A stretch of DNA of 64,000 nt, taken from NCBI RefSeq assembly GCF_019879105.1, contig NZ_CP082249.1:3534001-3598000 (forward strand), written 5' to 3'. This DNA is from Natrinema sp. SYSU A 869 (GTDB taxonomy: Archaea; Halobacteriota; Halobacteria; Halobacteriales; Natrialbaceae). Below are positions 25,516-36,100 of this stretch, one piece after another (positions within the stretch are counted from its first letter, which is position 1; each line of letters begins with the position of its first letter). Under the pieces are notes generated by a model. The model was not told the DNA's origin. It searched no databases and worked only from the letters and a program-made list of their open reading frames with translations. The position numbers and the translations under genes were made by a program.

Positions 25516-25548
25516 CTGAACGAGACCGAACAGCAAGAGCATCGATAC
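25516..25548 (+). repeat. Chorismate mutase 3'-end repeat, copy D (weak)
   Basis: In the frame of copies A and C this reads LNETEQQEHRY. It shares AGACCTGAAC with the bases around copy C. It is the weakest of the copies and marks the apparent right edge of the island, just before the RND transporter operon ends. Confidence 0.5.
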
Positions 25549-25567
25549 GTCGTCCGGACTTGAGCGC

Positions 25568-28105
25568 CTAGCTTTCCCCAGACAGGGACCGAGCCGACTC
25601 CCGCCACTGAACGTCGCCGAGCGGGCCGAATCGTCGCTCGAGGCGATCCCAGACGACAATCGTCGAGGGAAGCAGGAGGATCGACGTGAGGTAGGCGTAG
25701 AAGACCCCCAGCGCGAGCAGGAGTCCGAACTCCATGATCATGGGGATCAACGCGAAATATAACACGCCGAGCCCGCAGACGGTCGTGAGCATACTGCCAG
25801 TCAGGGCACCCCCGGTACCGCGAACCGTGACCGCAAGCGCGTCGTGGACGTCGGCCCCCGACTCGAATTCGTCGACGAACCGGTGCATGAAGTGGACCGT
25901 GTAGTCGACGCCGAGTCCGATCGAAACTGACAGAATGGGGGCATTGAACGGCGACAGCGGGATATCGAACAGTCGCATCGACCCAGCCAACATCGCGACC
26001 GTGACAAGGACCGGAACGAGGTTGATCACGCCGTAGACCATCCGCCCCTCGAGCCACCAGTAGGACAGCATCAGGAAGACCGCAGTGAGGACGAACGCGA
26101 CGACCAGACTCCTGATCGCCGACTCGGTGATGCGATCGATGACGGCCTGATTGACCACAAGACTCCCCGTCGCCGTCGCGTCCATCGTCATCTCGTTAGC
26201 GATGGACTCGGCGGCGTTCGTCGCCTCTGTCTGGTCGGCGTCAACATCCACCTGATACACGATCCGGGTCGCACTCCGGTCGCTCGTGACGTACTGTCGA
26301 GCATCGTCTTCCTTGAGCAGTTCGTCGTAGACGCGGTCGACGTCTCGATCCGGAAGACCGTCGCCGTTCGAGTCGGTCCGCTTGACGGTCGCCGCGAACT
26401 CGGGATCGGACGCCTTGCGCTGTTCGATCACGCTGACAATGCTGCTCGCTTCCGCGCGGCGATCGGTCTCCTTGAACGCATCGGGCGGCTCCTCGACCGC
26501 GCGATCGATATCGCGGAAGACGGCGTCCGATCTCACGTCCGGATCGTCGACGTAGACGGTTACCGAACCAACGAATCCCTGATCGAAGTCCTCCTCGAGG
26601 TAGTCGAGGACGGTCATGAAGGTGTAGCCTCCGGGTGTGAGTGGTTCAGGGAGTCGCTCGTACTGGTCGAGCCGATCCTCGTCCGGGAAGAACGCTTCCT
26701 GGGAGAACTCCGTGTCGACGCCTGTCCCGTAGCCGGCCGCCGCTGCGCCGAAGATGAGTGCGCTCACGAGGACGACAGCGGGGGCGATTCGTGCGGCCCT
26801 CGCCCCCACTGGAAGGATGCGGCCGAGGACGGAGTCCTCGCTCCCCATCGGGCTCGTGCCGAATTCCGGGAATCGGGTCCCGTCTCGGAGTCGATCCAGC
26901 CCGACCTTTCCGGCCGGCAGGAAGACGCCGAAGATAAGGAACGTAAACAGGATGCCGACCGACGCGACGATTCCGAACTCTCGAAGCTGGGACAGCGAAC
27001 TCGTCAGGTTCGCAGCGAACCCGATGACGGTAGTGAGAGTGACGATCAGGAACGCACCCGACAACTGTCCCGTTGTGATTCCCATCGCATCGCCGATGGC
27101 CGCTCCCTCGGCACGTTCCTCGCGATACCGGTTGATGATGTGGATCCCGAAGTCGATCCCCACAGCTATCAGGAGCGGGAACACCGTTATCATCATACTC
27201 GAGAACGGGATGCCCGCATAGCCCATGAAGCCGAAGGTCCAGATCATCGTCATCAGCAGCGCGAGCAATCCGAGTCCGAGATCGAGCGGATCGCGATAGG
27301 CCACCAACAGGAAGAACAGAAGCAATACGAGCGCCGCCGGGAAGACGACGATCGCGGTATCGCCGAGCAACTGTAGCATCTCCTCTTCGATGATCGCATC
27401 GCCGAACACCTCGACGTTCTCGCCCGTCTCGTAGCCGTCGATTTCATTGGCTAGCTCGGCGGTTCCCGTCTGTAACTCCGCCGTGTCGTCCGTATCAGCG
27501 TTCGGCGGCGTATCGTAGGTGACCGCGACCTGGGCAACGTCTGCCTGTGCCGACTCCCGGGTGAAGTCCGTGCTCACTGGCAGGCCTGCGGTCTCGTCAG
27601 CATCCGTGATCGCCGCCTCTATTTCCCGTTGCGTGGCCCGCTCAACGGCGCGTCGCTGCTCTTCGGGCGTTTCCGCGTCCGGATCGAGGTGTTGGGCGAC
27701 GAGTGAGGCCGGACTCGTCGTCGATGCGACCCTGAGCCCATCTTCGTTTTCGGCACGCTCTTGGAACTCGAGCATCCGAAGGAGGCTCGGCTTCGAGAGG
27801 GTGTTTCGATCATCGCTGATGAACAGATTCGCGGTCGATCCGCCGCCCTCGCGGCCCCCGTTCTCGAAGTCGTCCTGCATGTCCTCGAGGGCCTCCTGTT
27901 CTTCCAGACCATCAGTGAACTGGTCGGTTCCGGCCTGTTGTTCGCCACCACCGCCGATGCCACCGACGAACAGTCCGGTGACCACAGCGAACGCGAGAAC
28001 GATCCGCCAAGGATGGTCGGATATCATCGCATTGAGCCGGCTTTTGAGGGTCGGCTCGCTCTCCGTCGAGTCCGTCCGGCCGCGGATCGAATCGGAATCT
28101 GACAT
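25568..28105 (-). CDS. RND superfamily (MMPL/SSD-type) transporter
   Basis: An 845-residue membrane protein with two homologous halves, each having one TM helix, a large extracellular domain, then a five-TM block. The blocks carry paired signatures, GVDFGIHIINRYREE and GLGVDYTVHFMHRFVDE, whose Asp residues are typical of proton-coupled MMPL/RND proteins. This family exports lipids, hopanoids or other hydrophobic compounds. It is the second gene of a two-gene operon with the CARDB-type protein (3 bases apart). A divergent TetR gene lies upstream, so drug- or lipid-responsive export is the likely role. Confidence 0.88.
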   Translation of the reverse strand: MSDSDSIRGRTDSTESEPTLKSRLNAMISDHPWRIVLAFAVVTGLFVGGIGGGGEQQAGTDQFTDGLEEQEALEDMQDDFENGGREGGGSTANLFISDDRNTLSKPSLLRMLEFQERAENEDGLRVASTTSPASLVAQHLDPDAETPEEQRRAVERATQREIEAAITDADETAGLPVSTDFTRESAQADVAQVAVTYDTPPNADTDDTAELQTGTAELANEIDGYETGENVEVFGDAIIEEEMLQLLGDTAIVVFPAALVLLLFFLLVAYRDPLDLGLGLLALLMTMIWTFGFMGYAGIPFSSMMITVFPLLIAVGIDFGIHIINRYREERAEGAAIGDAMGITTGQLSGAFLIVTLTTVIGFAANLTSSLSQLREFGIVASVGILFTFLIFGVFLPAGKVGLDRLRDGTRFPEFGTSPMGSEDSVLGRILPVGARAARIAPAVVLVSALIFGAAAAGYGTGVDTEFSQEAFFPDEDRLDQYERLPEPLTPGGYTFMTVLDYLEEDFDQGFVGSVTVYVDDPDVRSDAVFRDIDRAVEEPPDAFKETDRRAEASSIVSVIEQRKASDPEFAATVKRTDSNGDGLPDRDVDRVYDELLKEDDARQYVTSDRSATRIVYQVDVDADQTEATNAAESIANEMTMDATATGSLVVNQAVIDRITESAIRSLVVAFVLTAVFLMLSYWWLEGRMVYGVINLVPVLVTVAMLAGSMRLFDIPLSPFNAPILSVSIGLGVDYTVHFMHRFVDEFESGADVHDALAVTVRGTGGALTGSMLTTVCGLGVLYFALIPMIMEFGLLLALGVFYAYLTSILLLPSTIVVWDRLERRFGPLGDVQWRESARSLSGES

Positions 28106-28108
28106 CGA

Positions 28109-29728
28109 TCAGTCCTGTCTCAACCAGAGGCCGATACCGATTCCACTCACGGCGAGTGCGCCGAGTACGCCGACGATCAGTGACGGGAATCCGCCACCGT
28201 CATCTTCGCTAGGTTCGACCTCGATGGGGTGCTTATAGACGTCCGAAAGAACCGTCTCTCCTCGCCGGGTGTCGTACTCGAAATCGAGTTCGACCGGATG
28301 TGTCTCGACGGTCGCGTCCGCCGCCGCCGAGATCTCGAACGGAATTTCGGCCGACTCTCCGGGCTCGAGTTCCTTGACGAACGCTTCGTCATCGGGCGCA
28401 TCGAGGGCCCCTTCGGTGTAGAGTCTGGCGTCGATATTCGTCACCGTCTCCGGACGCTCGTTCGTGATCTCGAGAACGAGGTCGCTGGTTTCGCCCTGTC
28501 GAACCGACGCGCCATCGTCGCTGATCGAGAACTCATCGGTTCGGTCGTCAACGACGACTCGCTTGGAGATCGGACCGTCCTGCAGGGTCGCGTCCCCGCT
28601 CCCGGTGTACTCGACCGTAAACTGGAGCTGTCGGGCACCCGCGTCTGCCTGGCCACTGACTTCCACCGGATAGGCAAACGTTGCAGCCTCGCCGGACTTC
28701 AGCTTGGGAAGCGCGTAGCGGGTGTCTTCGACGAACAGCGAGTCGCTCATCGGTTCGACGATCAACACCGCGTCGTCGACGGGTCGTGGCCCATCGTTAA
28801 CGACATCACCCGTCACGTTCCCCTCGTAGCCGACCGAGAGGGAGTCCTCGAGGTTCCGAACCGAGAACGATTGGGCTGCTCCCAGCGAGAGCGTCGTCCG
28901 GACGGGATCGCTGGTCCGGTCGATACCGGACTCGTCCTCGTAGGTGAACGTCGCCTCGATCGGCTTGTCTGTCGCGCTGGTCGACTCGGCGATCGACGCC
29001 TCGACGGTCGTCGTCGTCGACTCGTTTGGCGCGAGGTCACCGATCGCGTTCTCGCTTGTCCCGCCATCGATCGTCACACCGCCGAAGCCGGTGACGGATA
29101 CGCGCGTGTGGTTCGCGGACTCGCCTCCCGAGTTTTCGATCTCCATCGTTACGTCACCGCTCGCACCGGGGGAGACGTCAGTCGCGACGGTCGACACGTC
29201 GAATCGAGGTTCCTCGGGGACCGTCACTCGCAGGTCGAGGGTTTCGGTCTTCGTGAGTCGCTGCTGGACCCCGGAGGAGTCCGAGACGCGGTTCGTGTAG
29301 GCGTATTCGATATCGACCTGAATCTCGTGAGTGCCGGGCTCTACGTCTTCAGGAACGTCGATCGTGAGCGGAGCCGTCGCGATCGTCCCGTCTTGAATCG
29401 GGCCGACCGCCACTTCGCCGCCGGTCGACTTGAAGGGATCAGCATCGGCGAGTTCGGCAGTCACGCCGCGAGCCGTGAGCACCCGGTTGGACTGCGTTCC
29501 TGTTCGCAGGGTGCCGTCGTTCTTAATCTCGACCTCGAGAGTCGTTTCAGTGCCCGGCGTGACCTCCGGGTTCGAGTCGACGAGTTCGAGATTCGGTTCG
29601 CCGCGAGTCAACTCGCCACTGGATTGCTGTGCCATCGTGGCAGTGATTGAAAGGGGTGCGAGCACGCTGACGACCGTCACAATGGCGAGCGCGAGAACAG
29701 CAACGCGCCGACGACTCATTTGGACCAC
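28109..29728 (-). CDS. Exported CARDB/NEW3-domain protein, partner of the RND transporter
   Basis: A 539-residue protein with an N-terminal signal peptide (VAVLALAIVTVVSVLAPLSITATMAQ), a series of Ig-like CARDB/NEW3 domains, and a C-terminal TM helix (LIVGVLGALAVSGIGIGLWL) ending in WLRQD. Repeating domain features are NPEVTPGTETTLEVEIKNDG, DVSPGASGDVTMEIENSGGE and SVRQGETSDLVLEITNE. Such proteins (COG1361-like) are commonly encoded next to archaeal RND transporters and probably act as an extracellular adaptor. The start is either ATG 29728 or ATG 29719 (MSRRRVAVLA). Confidence 0.85.
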   Translation of the reverse strand: MVQMSRRRVAVLALAIVTVVSVLAPLSITATMAQQSSGELTRGEPNLELVDSNPEVTPGTETTLEVEIKNDGTLRTGTQSNRVLTARGVTAELADADPFKSTGGEVAVGPIQDGTIATAPLTIDVPEDVEPGTHEIQVDIEYAYTNRVSDSSGVQQRLTKTETLDLRVTVPEEPRFDVSTVATDVSPGASGDVTMEIENSGGESANHTRVSVTGFGGVTIDGGTSENAIGDLAPNESTTTTVEASIAESTSATDKPIEATFTYEDESGIDRTSDPVRTTLSLGAAQSFSVRNLEDSLSVGYEGNVTGDVVNDGPRPVDDAVLIVEPMSDSLFVEDTRYALPKLKSGEAATFAYPVEVSGQADAGARQLQFTVEYTGSGDATLQDGPISKRVVVDDRTDEFSISDDGASVRQGETSDLVLEITNERPETVTNIDARLYTEGALDAPDDEAFVKELEPGESAEIPFEISAAADATVETHPVELDFEYDTRRGETVLSDVYKHPIEVEPSEDDGGGFPSLIVGVLGALAVSGIGIGLWLRQD

Positions 29729-29849
29729 CCCATCTGCGACTCCAGAGCCACCGGCGACGCCCTCATCGCCGGTTTCTCTCGGCCGATATGTTTGTAGAAT
29801 TGATTGTTACTCATTGGGAAAGGAGCGGAACGCTGTCGGTATAACTCTT

Positions 29850-29869
29850 TTGAATGAACGTTCAATCAA
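29850..29869. promoter_or_regulatory. Palindromic operator for the TetR-family regulator
   Basis: TTGAATGAACGTTCAATCAA is a near-perfect 20-base palindrome centred between AC and GT. It lies in the 260-base divergent region between the CARDB-RND operon and the tetR gene. TGAACGTTCA is the kind of core bound by haloarchaeal TetR/AcrR regulators. A TATA-like GGTATAACT (29838-29846) sits just upstream on the plus strand, so binding would block transcription toward tetR and probably the exporter operon as well. Confidence 0.7.
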
Positions 29870-29989
29870 ACCGATTATGGCACTACGGCGTGACGTATCG
29901 CTGCATGCACTCGTTCGATTCGCTCACGGCGTCGGCCGTCGGCGCGTTGTTCCGGTCGGTACCGATGATGGGTATCGAGGTGAACCGCT

Positions 29990-30616
29990 GTGTCGAGTGA
30001 TATCTTCGACGAGCCGACGGACACCCGCGAGAAAATCTTGGCGGCAACCTATCGTAGTCTCAGTGAGCATGGCTACGCCGACCTGACCATGCAAACGATC
30101 GGTGACGAACTCGAGCAGAGTCCGTCGCTCGTCTATCACCACTACGAGAACAAGGACGCGCTGGTGCTCGCCTGTCTCGAATTTCTGCTCGAGCACTTCG
30201 AGGACGAGCTCGGACAGGGAACGATCGAGGAGCCACGGGAGCGACTCGAGGAGATACTCGAATGGTGGTTCGCCACGGACGTCGACGACGAGTGGCACGC
30301 GTTCGTGACGACGGTGCTCGAGCTCCGGGCACAGGCAGTCCACGATCCGGACTATCGGGCTCACTTCACCCGAAGCGATCGCGTCTTCAAACGGTCGCTC
30401 GCCGCGCTCCTCCGAGCGGGGATCGAAAGCGGGACGTTCCGCGAGTGCGAGCCAGAGCGCGTCGCGGAGATCCTACAGACGACCCTCAACGGGACGGTCC
30501 TTCGTCGCTCAAGCACCGATGACGATGAGTGGCTCTCAGCGGTCCACGGCGAATTACAGGAATATCTTCGAACGCGCGTGTACGCGGGACCAGACTCGGA
30601 TTCTGCTGACGAGTGA
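29990..30616 (+). CDS. TetR/AcrR family transcriptional regulator
   Basis: A 208-residue repressor. The N-terminal HTH is TREKILAATYRSLSEHGYADLTMQTIGDEL, then SPSLVYHHYENKDALV, a textbook TetR DNA-binding domain. The C-terminal helical part (60-200) would bind the inducer. The GTG at 29990 is forced: an in-frame TGA lies at 29981. The leader of about 120 bases contains the palindromic operator at 29850. Divergent orientation from the RND exporter operon suggests it controls that operon and itself. Confidence 0.9.
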   Translation: MSSDIFDEPTDTREKILAATYRSLSEHGYADLTMQTIGDELEQSPSLVYHHYENKDALVLACLEFLLEHFEDELGQGTIEEPRERLEEILEWWFATDVDDEWHAFVTTVLELRAQAVHDPDYRAHFTRSDRVFKRSLAALLRAGIESGTFRECEPERVAEILQTTLNGTVLRRSSTDDDEWLSAVHGELQEYLRTRVYAGPDSDSADE

Positions 30617-30956
30617 GCGGTCGGCTCTGATCCGTCAGCATTCGATAAACCTGACCGGTCGGTGGCGACAAACCGCGTTCCGCAGTCAGTCTGGCTTCAG
30701 GACTCGATTTGGACGATACTTTCTCGAGCGACGGCTCCCGCACAGTCGTTATCCCATGTCCCCATCCATCACGAATGAGGTGCCCCTGGAAGACATCCGT
30801 TGCAAGTAACTCAGTCGCCGCCAGAGAGTACCTATCTTCTCCGATGTCGAAACGGAACGGATCAGCCCTGTGGCTGAGATTGAGCACTTGATTCACACGG
30901 AGTGATGACTGTCAGTATCTATTATATGTAATCCGTGAACTGTCGGCACGAGAGAG
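30617..30956. other. Intergenic region upstream of the beta-helix surface gene
   Basis: 340 bases without a credible gene. An AT-rich TATA-like box at about 30918-30926 (TCTATTATAT) lies about 35 bases before the ATG at 30957 and is the likely promoter. Confidence 0.45.
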
Positions 30957-32318
30957 ATGAGTACGGAACGGACGCGACCCACGAGCGGACTCGACCGACG
31001 ATCGTATCTGAAACTAGCCGGACTGGCGGTTCCGGCGGCCGTCTCCTCGATGTCGGTAGCGAGCGCAGCGGACGATGCCGAGTCGTACGAGGTCATCGAG
31101 GCCCGCGGCCAGACGATAGACATCGACGATGGCGAAACGTTTGCGAACAAACTGATCGATTACACGACCGGTGAGGGGTGTACGATCGACGCCAGGGAGT
31201 CGACCGATTGGACGATACGAAACGTCGGGTTCAGAGGGCGAAAGCGAGCGCCACGGACCGTATTCGGCCTCTCCGATACCGACAACGGGACGAGCACCGT
31301 CGAGAACGTCTATCTCGGCGATGGATCGGACGACGTCGGCGACTCACCACACGGCCCCGGCGGCATCTTCGTCGGCCCGGAGCACACCGGAACGATCGAG
31401 TTCAGGAACGTCAACGTCCAAGGGTTCCCCAACAACGGCATCTACGCTTCCGCCCCGGCAACGAGTGGCGAGGGATCGATCCACATTGACGGCTGTTATG
31501 CAGCCAACTGCGGGGTCTCCCAGTATCGCGTCGGCGGCGACGACGATACGATTGCCAACTCGACCGCTGTACTCACCGAGAGCGGCTACGACGGCCGCGG
31601 CGTCTGGGCGTGGTCCCCCGGGGAGGTCAACGTAGCGAACTGCCAGTTTGCGATGGACGGTCGCCACTACTCGTTCGTCGTCGGCGCGAACGACGACTCG
31701 AGTCGGCTCTCCGTTACCGACACGGAATGGGACGACGAGTTCCACGGCGGGTGGGCGAACCGGTACAGCGGAGATATCTGCTTCGACGGTGGCAACGGCA
31801 ACGATCCGTACGCCATCGTTCCGGAGGGGTGTCCGGCGTCGGTCGCCGACGTGTTTCCGGCCGACATCGGTGACATCTTCATTGCTGATCAGGAGTCGAC
31901 CGGCGACGCCATTACCGTGGGGTTGGCGTTTTATAATGCCGCTAACGCCGTTGTTGTCGTTGAAACCGAATCCGGCGATGTAGTCGGTCACAGCGATGTG
32001 ATCCCAGCCGGTGACGCCGTCGAGGGGCTTTCGGTCGAGTTAGCGTCGCCGCTCGAGGAGACACAGCGGGTAACAGCGCGACTACACCATGTCACCGATG
32101 AGACACCTGGTACTGTGATTACGGTCGACGGTGAACCGATTGCGACTACCGTCAACGTGACGCTCAATAATTGGTACGGAGACTACACCGCCGAAGACGG
32201 TGTCGTCGACAACAGTGGACTCAATGGGGCAGTTACAGATTACTTAGCCAACGAGCTTGCTCCGAATCAGCTCAATGAAATTATCTCCTACTACCTCTCC
32301 GGTGAGCCAATGTCGTAA
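30957..32318 (+). CDS. Tat-exported parallel beta-helix protein with a dockerin-like C-terminal module
   Basis: A 453-residue protein. The N-terminal twin-arginine signal is DRRSYLKLAGLAVPAAVSSMSVASA, so it is folded before export. Residues 55-300 look like a right-handed beta-helix (repeating short strands such as TIEFRNVNVQGFPNNGIYA and GSIHIDGCYAANCGVSQYRV). A beta domain follows (300-395). The last ~50 residues (YTAEDGVVDNSGLNGAVTDY, then LNEIISYYLSGEP) closely match the C-terminus of the S-layer-type protein encoded next. Beta-helix proteins often bind or cleave polysaccharide; catalytic residues were not identified. Likely surface-bound via the C-terminal module. Confidence 0.8.
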   Translation: MSTERTRPTSGLDRRSYLKLAGLAVPAAVSSMSVASAADDAESYEVIEARGQTIDIDDGETFANKLIDYTTGEGCTIDARESTDWTIRNVGFRGRKRAPRTVFGLSDTDNGTSTVENVYLGDGSDDVGDSPHGPGGIFVGPEHTGTIEFRNVNVQGFPNNGIYASAPATSGEGSIHIDGCYAANCGVSQYRVGGDDDTIANSTAVLTESGYDGRGVWAWSPGEVNVANCQFAMDGRHYSFVVGANDDSSRLSVTDTEWDDEFHGGWANRYSGDICFDGGNGNDPYAIVPEGCPASVADVFPADIGDIFIADQESTGDAITVGLAFYNAANAVVVVETESGDVVGHSDVIPAGDAVEGLSVELASPLEETQRVTARLHHVTDETPGTVITVDGEPIATTVNVTLNNWYGDYTAEDGVVDNSGLNGAVTDYLANELAPNQLNEIISYYLSGEPMS

Positions 32319-33140
32319 CTCGAGTATTGTCTCTCGATAATTCGGTAGATATTATTCGTATTAAATATAGTAGTATTCTATTACTATCTCCATTAGACAT
32401 AAGACAAGTTGATAAGGGGAGAATCGATAGCTATCGGTGGCGGGGACGGATGGGGTATCGCCCTGCTCACCCACAATCACCGACTCCCGCCCTGTGGGTA
32501 GGGGTACCAGGGTGACTACCGCTAACCATCCGACTTTTGATGCAGGCCAAGTGACTATCTCTTGTCCGCGTGCTATTCGTGGTTCTGTGACATGATTTCG
32601 GACTGCGAAACGTGTTCTCGAACAGTTGCACTCCTGTAAATATATTCAAATTTACATTCTCAAATAGTGGTCTTCGAACGGGGTAGTAAACTCCTGTCGT
32701 AAGAACTTCTTACGATTGATTGGGACTTTCTTTCGCCGATCGTGCTTCTGACCACGAACGGCTCGAAAATTATATCAAGTGGAATGTCTTCCAAAACAAC
32801 TTTTTTATACCGGATTAGTTATATTATATCTCACGGCCACCGATATCACGCAAATTGGTCGTTTGAGCCACTGAAAGCGCTATATGCCCAATATAGCTGG
32901 CGTATTAATTAGTTGCTAACCCCGTTTTTTGTATGTCGAACAGTATACTCGTCACTTGTGACGTACAACAAACTATATAAGAGATGCCTATGAATTACCT
33001 GCCGTACCCCTACCCATGGTCATGCAAGCAAGTAGGATCGGACGGCGTCTCTCGGACCGGCCCCAATGTCCGATTACCCCGATTCACGATCGGAACGCAA
33101 GCGTGGCCACGCAGGAGAAGCAACCCGAATAATACAAAAC
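32319..33140. other. AT-rich upstream region of the first S-layer-type gene
   Basis: More than 800 bases without a credible gene, strikingly AT-rich for this genome (around 32340-32400, 32640-32710 and 32760-32960). It contains an inverted repeat with arms ACCCACA and TGTGGGT near 32469-32499, next to GGGTAGGGGTACC, which might be an old IS end. The promoter at 32971 and a leader of about 140 bases close the region. Long AT-rich control regions are common upstream of highly expressed S-layer genes. Confidence 0.45.
32971..32980 (+). promoter_or_regulatory. TATA box of the first S-layer-type gene
   Basis: AACTATATAA is a strong archaeal TATA element. Transcription would begin near 33000, giving a leader of roughly 140 bases before the ATG at 33141, unusually long for this organism but in line with S-layer genes. 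Confidence 0.55.
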
Positions 33141-36100
33141 ATGACAAGAGACAATACAGCAACCTATCGCGAGAAGGGACGCGCAGTAGTCCTGACCGTG
33201 ATGATGGTACTCTCTGTCGTCGCAATGTCCGCAGCGTTCGCGGGCGGGGCGGCGGCAGTATCCGACACTACTAGTGGAGATGGCATTACCGCAAATGTCA
33301 CCACCACAGGCGTACAGGCAACTCACACAGCTAACGTTACAGTCGAAAGTGGAGATAGTGTAGTTGGAAATGGGGATCTCACTGAAATCTCGGCCAACTA
33401 TTCAAACTTCACGACTACTGGGACTGACTCCGTAGCGAATGTCGTTGCGAATGATGACGCAACTGTTCTGGTTAACGGTAACCAAGTAACGGTTAACGGC
33501 GTCACCCAGGGTACAAGTGGCGACGAGGCAGTCATCAACGTCACTAACACCACCCTTCAGGCTGGAGACACCGTCGAAGTCCAACTTGTTGGTGTCGACA
33601 ACCCTGAGAGTGCAGAAAGCGCTAACGTCGCTGTTACGCTATCGGAAACCAGTAACACGGCTGACGACAACATTAACCTAGGTCTCGCAACCACTCAGCC
33701 GAACGTCGATGTTGAACCCAATCCCGGCGTTACGTCTGTCGGAACCAGTGTCGAATACACCGCTACGGTGACCGACAGCAACGACGACCCGATTGAAGGT
33801 GTTAATGTCACGGTTGACGAGGTCAGCGCCGATACGCTGGCAACGACTGCCGGCCAAGCTGCCTCTGACCTCCCGACGAATATCACCATGGATGCTAACG
33901 GTGAAGCCACGCAGACACTGTCCAACACTACGGCCGCTGGTACGGGCGTCTACGATGCTACCTTCACCGAGGGGCTGAGTGCTGATGGCAACGCTGTCAC
34001 CGTCAGTCATCAGGCATCCGATCAGGACACCGCATATATTGACGGTGACATCGCTGACGACAGCCTGAACCCGATTGAGGACGATGGGAGCATCACCATC
34101 AACGTGACTGACGACAACGGTCTTACGATCGTTGATGAGGTCCAGCTCGCTGACTTCGATACGCTCGCTTCGAACAACGACTTCGTCGAGAGTGCTGGCT
34201 TCACGTCCTCCTCGGACATGAGCAACGATCAGCGCGGCGAGTACTACATCGAACTCGCGACCTCCGGCGAAACGACTTACACCTTCGAGGCTGATGCCGA
34301 GGGCTTCGAAGCGTTCGACGGTTCGGTGACGGTCAGCCCCGGACAGCAGGGCGACCGGAACCTCCGTCTCACCCGAAACGTGGACGCCGACCGTCTGACC
34401 CTCATCGATGACGGTGAACTCGAGACCATCGAGGGCGACCTCGAGGACGGATCGTACACGCACGGCGAACCGACGTCGATAGGGGCCCAGGAAGCTGACC
34501 TCGAAGAGACGGTCAGCGTCAACGCCTTCGTCGAGACCAATAACACCGAGGCATTCAATACTGCACTCGGTGAATCCGCACCGTTCCCCGACGATACGGT
34601 TGATGTTACCGTCGACAACGTCGATAACCCGAACGATGGGACCACGGTCGCTACGGGCGACGTGAACATCAATCCGAGTAGCAGCGAAGCCGTCAACGAG
34701 AACGCGACTACTGCCTTCGATGTCTCGCTCGACCTCGGCGCTAACAACCCCGACGACTTCACTGAGAACATCGTCGTCGATCTGACGTTCGCGGCTAACA
34801 GCAACGCCAGCACGACCGACGAGCTGACCGTCACCTTCGTGCCTGAAGTCGACGGTACCGGTACGATCTCCGGTGAAGTCGACGAACTCGTCGACGACTC
34901 TGACAGCAACGTCGAACCCGCTGACACGCAGGTCTACGCTGTCCAGACCTCGGACTTCGCTCCGAACACCGCTACGATCAGCGAGACTGATAATCTGACG
35001 GTCGAAAAAGGCGACACGTACCGTATCGTGAGCGTCAGCGATGAAACCGGTGAGACGAGTGTGGAAGACGCTCGCGTCAACTACCTTGTCTCGACCGACA
35101 ACGGAGTCGAAGTGACGGAGAACGAGAGTTCCTTCGAGATCGCCTCCGAAGTCGACACTTCGTACAACCTCACCCTGCGCTTCCTGCAGAACGAATCCTA
35201 CCAGCTTCAGGAATACAACGAAACCTCTGGTGAGTTCGAAGCTGACGACAACGTTACCGCCTTCGATCAGACGGTGACCGTCGAAGATGGCGATGACGTT
35301 GCAAGCACCTTCGAAGCTACGGAGGACCTGACTTACGACGCGATCGACTCCAAGTACGAGGAGGACCCCGTGGTGCCGGTCGACGTGACCAACAGCCTGG
35401 GTAACTTCGAACTGTACAACCTGCCGGCGAACAACGACTACGTCGTGATCGCTGGTGGTATCGGCACCGAAGAAGCTGACACCGCAGACGGATACGCGAA
35501 CTTCCGTGGATTCGACAACGTCTCCGTCTACGAGAACGCAGATGAAAGCTCGGAGCAGAAGGAAGTCGACCTGACGGTCGAGGAAGTCGAAATCGACACG
35601 TACTTCGACTACGACCTCGACGTCCAGCTCCGTAACGAAGACGGTGAACTCGTCAAGGAAGATCGCATCGAGACCGGCGAAGAGATCGAAGTCGGTGTCT
35701 TCGTCAATGCGAGCAACCAAGACAACGGCAACGTGATCGACGCTGACTCCAGCGCAGTGCAGGGGCAGCAGATCAACCTCACGACGCTCGACCAGGACGC
35801 CAACCAGACCGAGATCGACCCCGAGTTCGGTAGTCTCGCCGACACCGAACTTGAGGTTGAACACGTCGTAAACGGCACGGCGTACGCCAACACGACGTTC
35901 TCGGCTGACGCACTCCAGACTGGTACTGCGAACATCTCCGCATCCACTACGAACGACCGCGATCAGGTGTACGAAACCCGCGAGGGGGCAGGCACCAACG
36001 ATCGTAGTGACCAGGCACAGGTTGAGGTCTTCGACACCGTCGAGATCACTGGCGACGTCGTCAACGAGAACGACGACAACATCAAGGGCGCAGTCGTGCT

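Noticed and set aside
29877-30086. 69-residue open frame starting just after the TetR operator
   Set aside because: Overlaps the well-supported tetR start in another frame and has no coding-like features.
32469-32499. ACCCACA/TGTGGGT inverted repeat as an IS end
   Set aside because: Suggestive of old IS ends, but no transposase or target duplication is visible; left as part of the intergenic region.
33678-35864. 728-codon minus-strand open frame opposite the S-layer-type gene
   Set aside because: Typical antisense shadow in GC-rich acidic coding sequence; no signal, motif or promoter.
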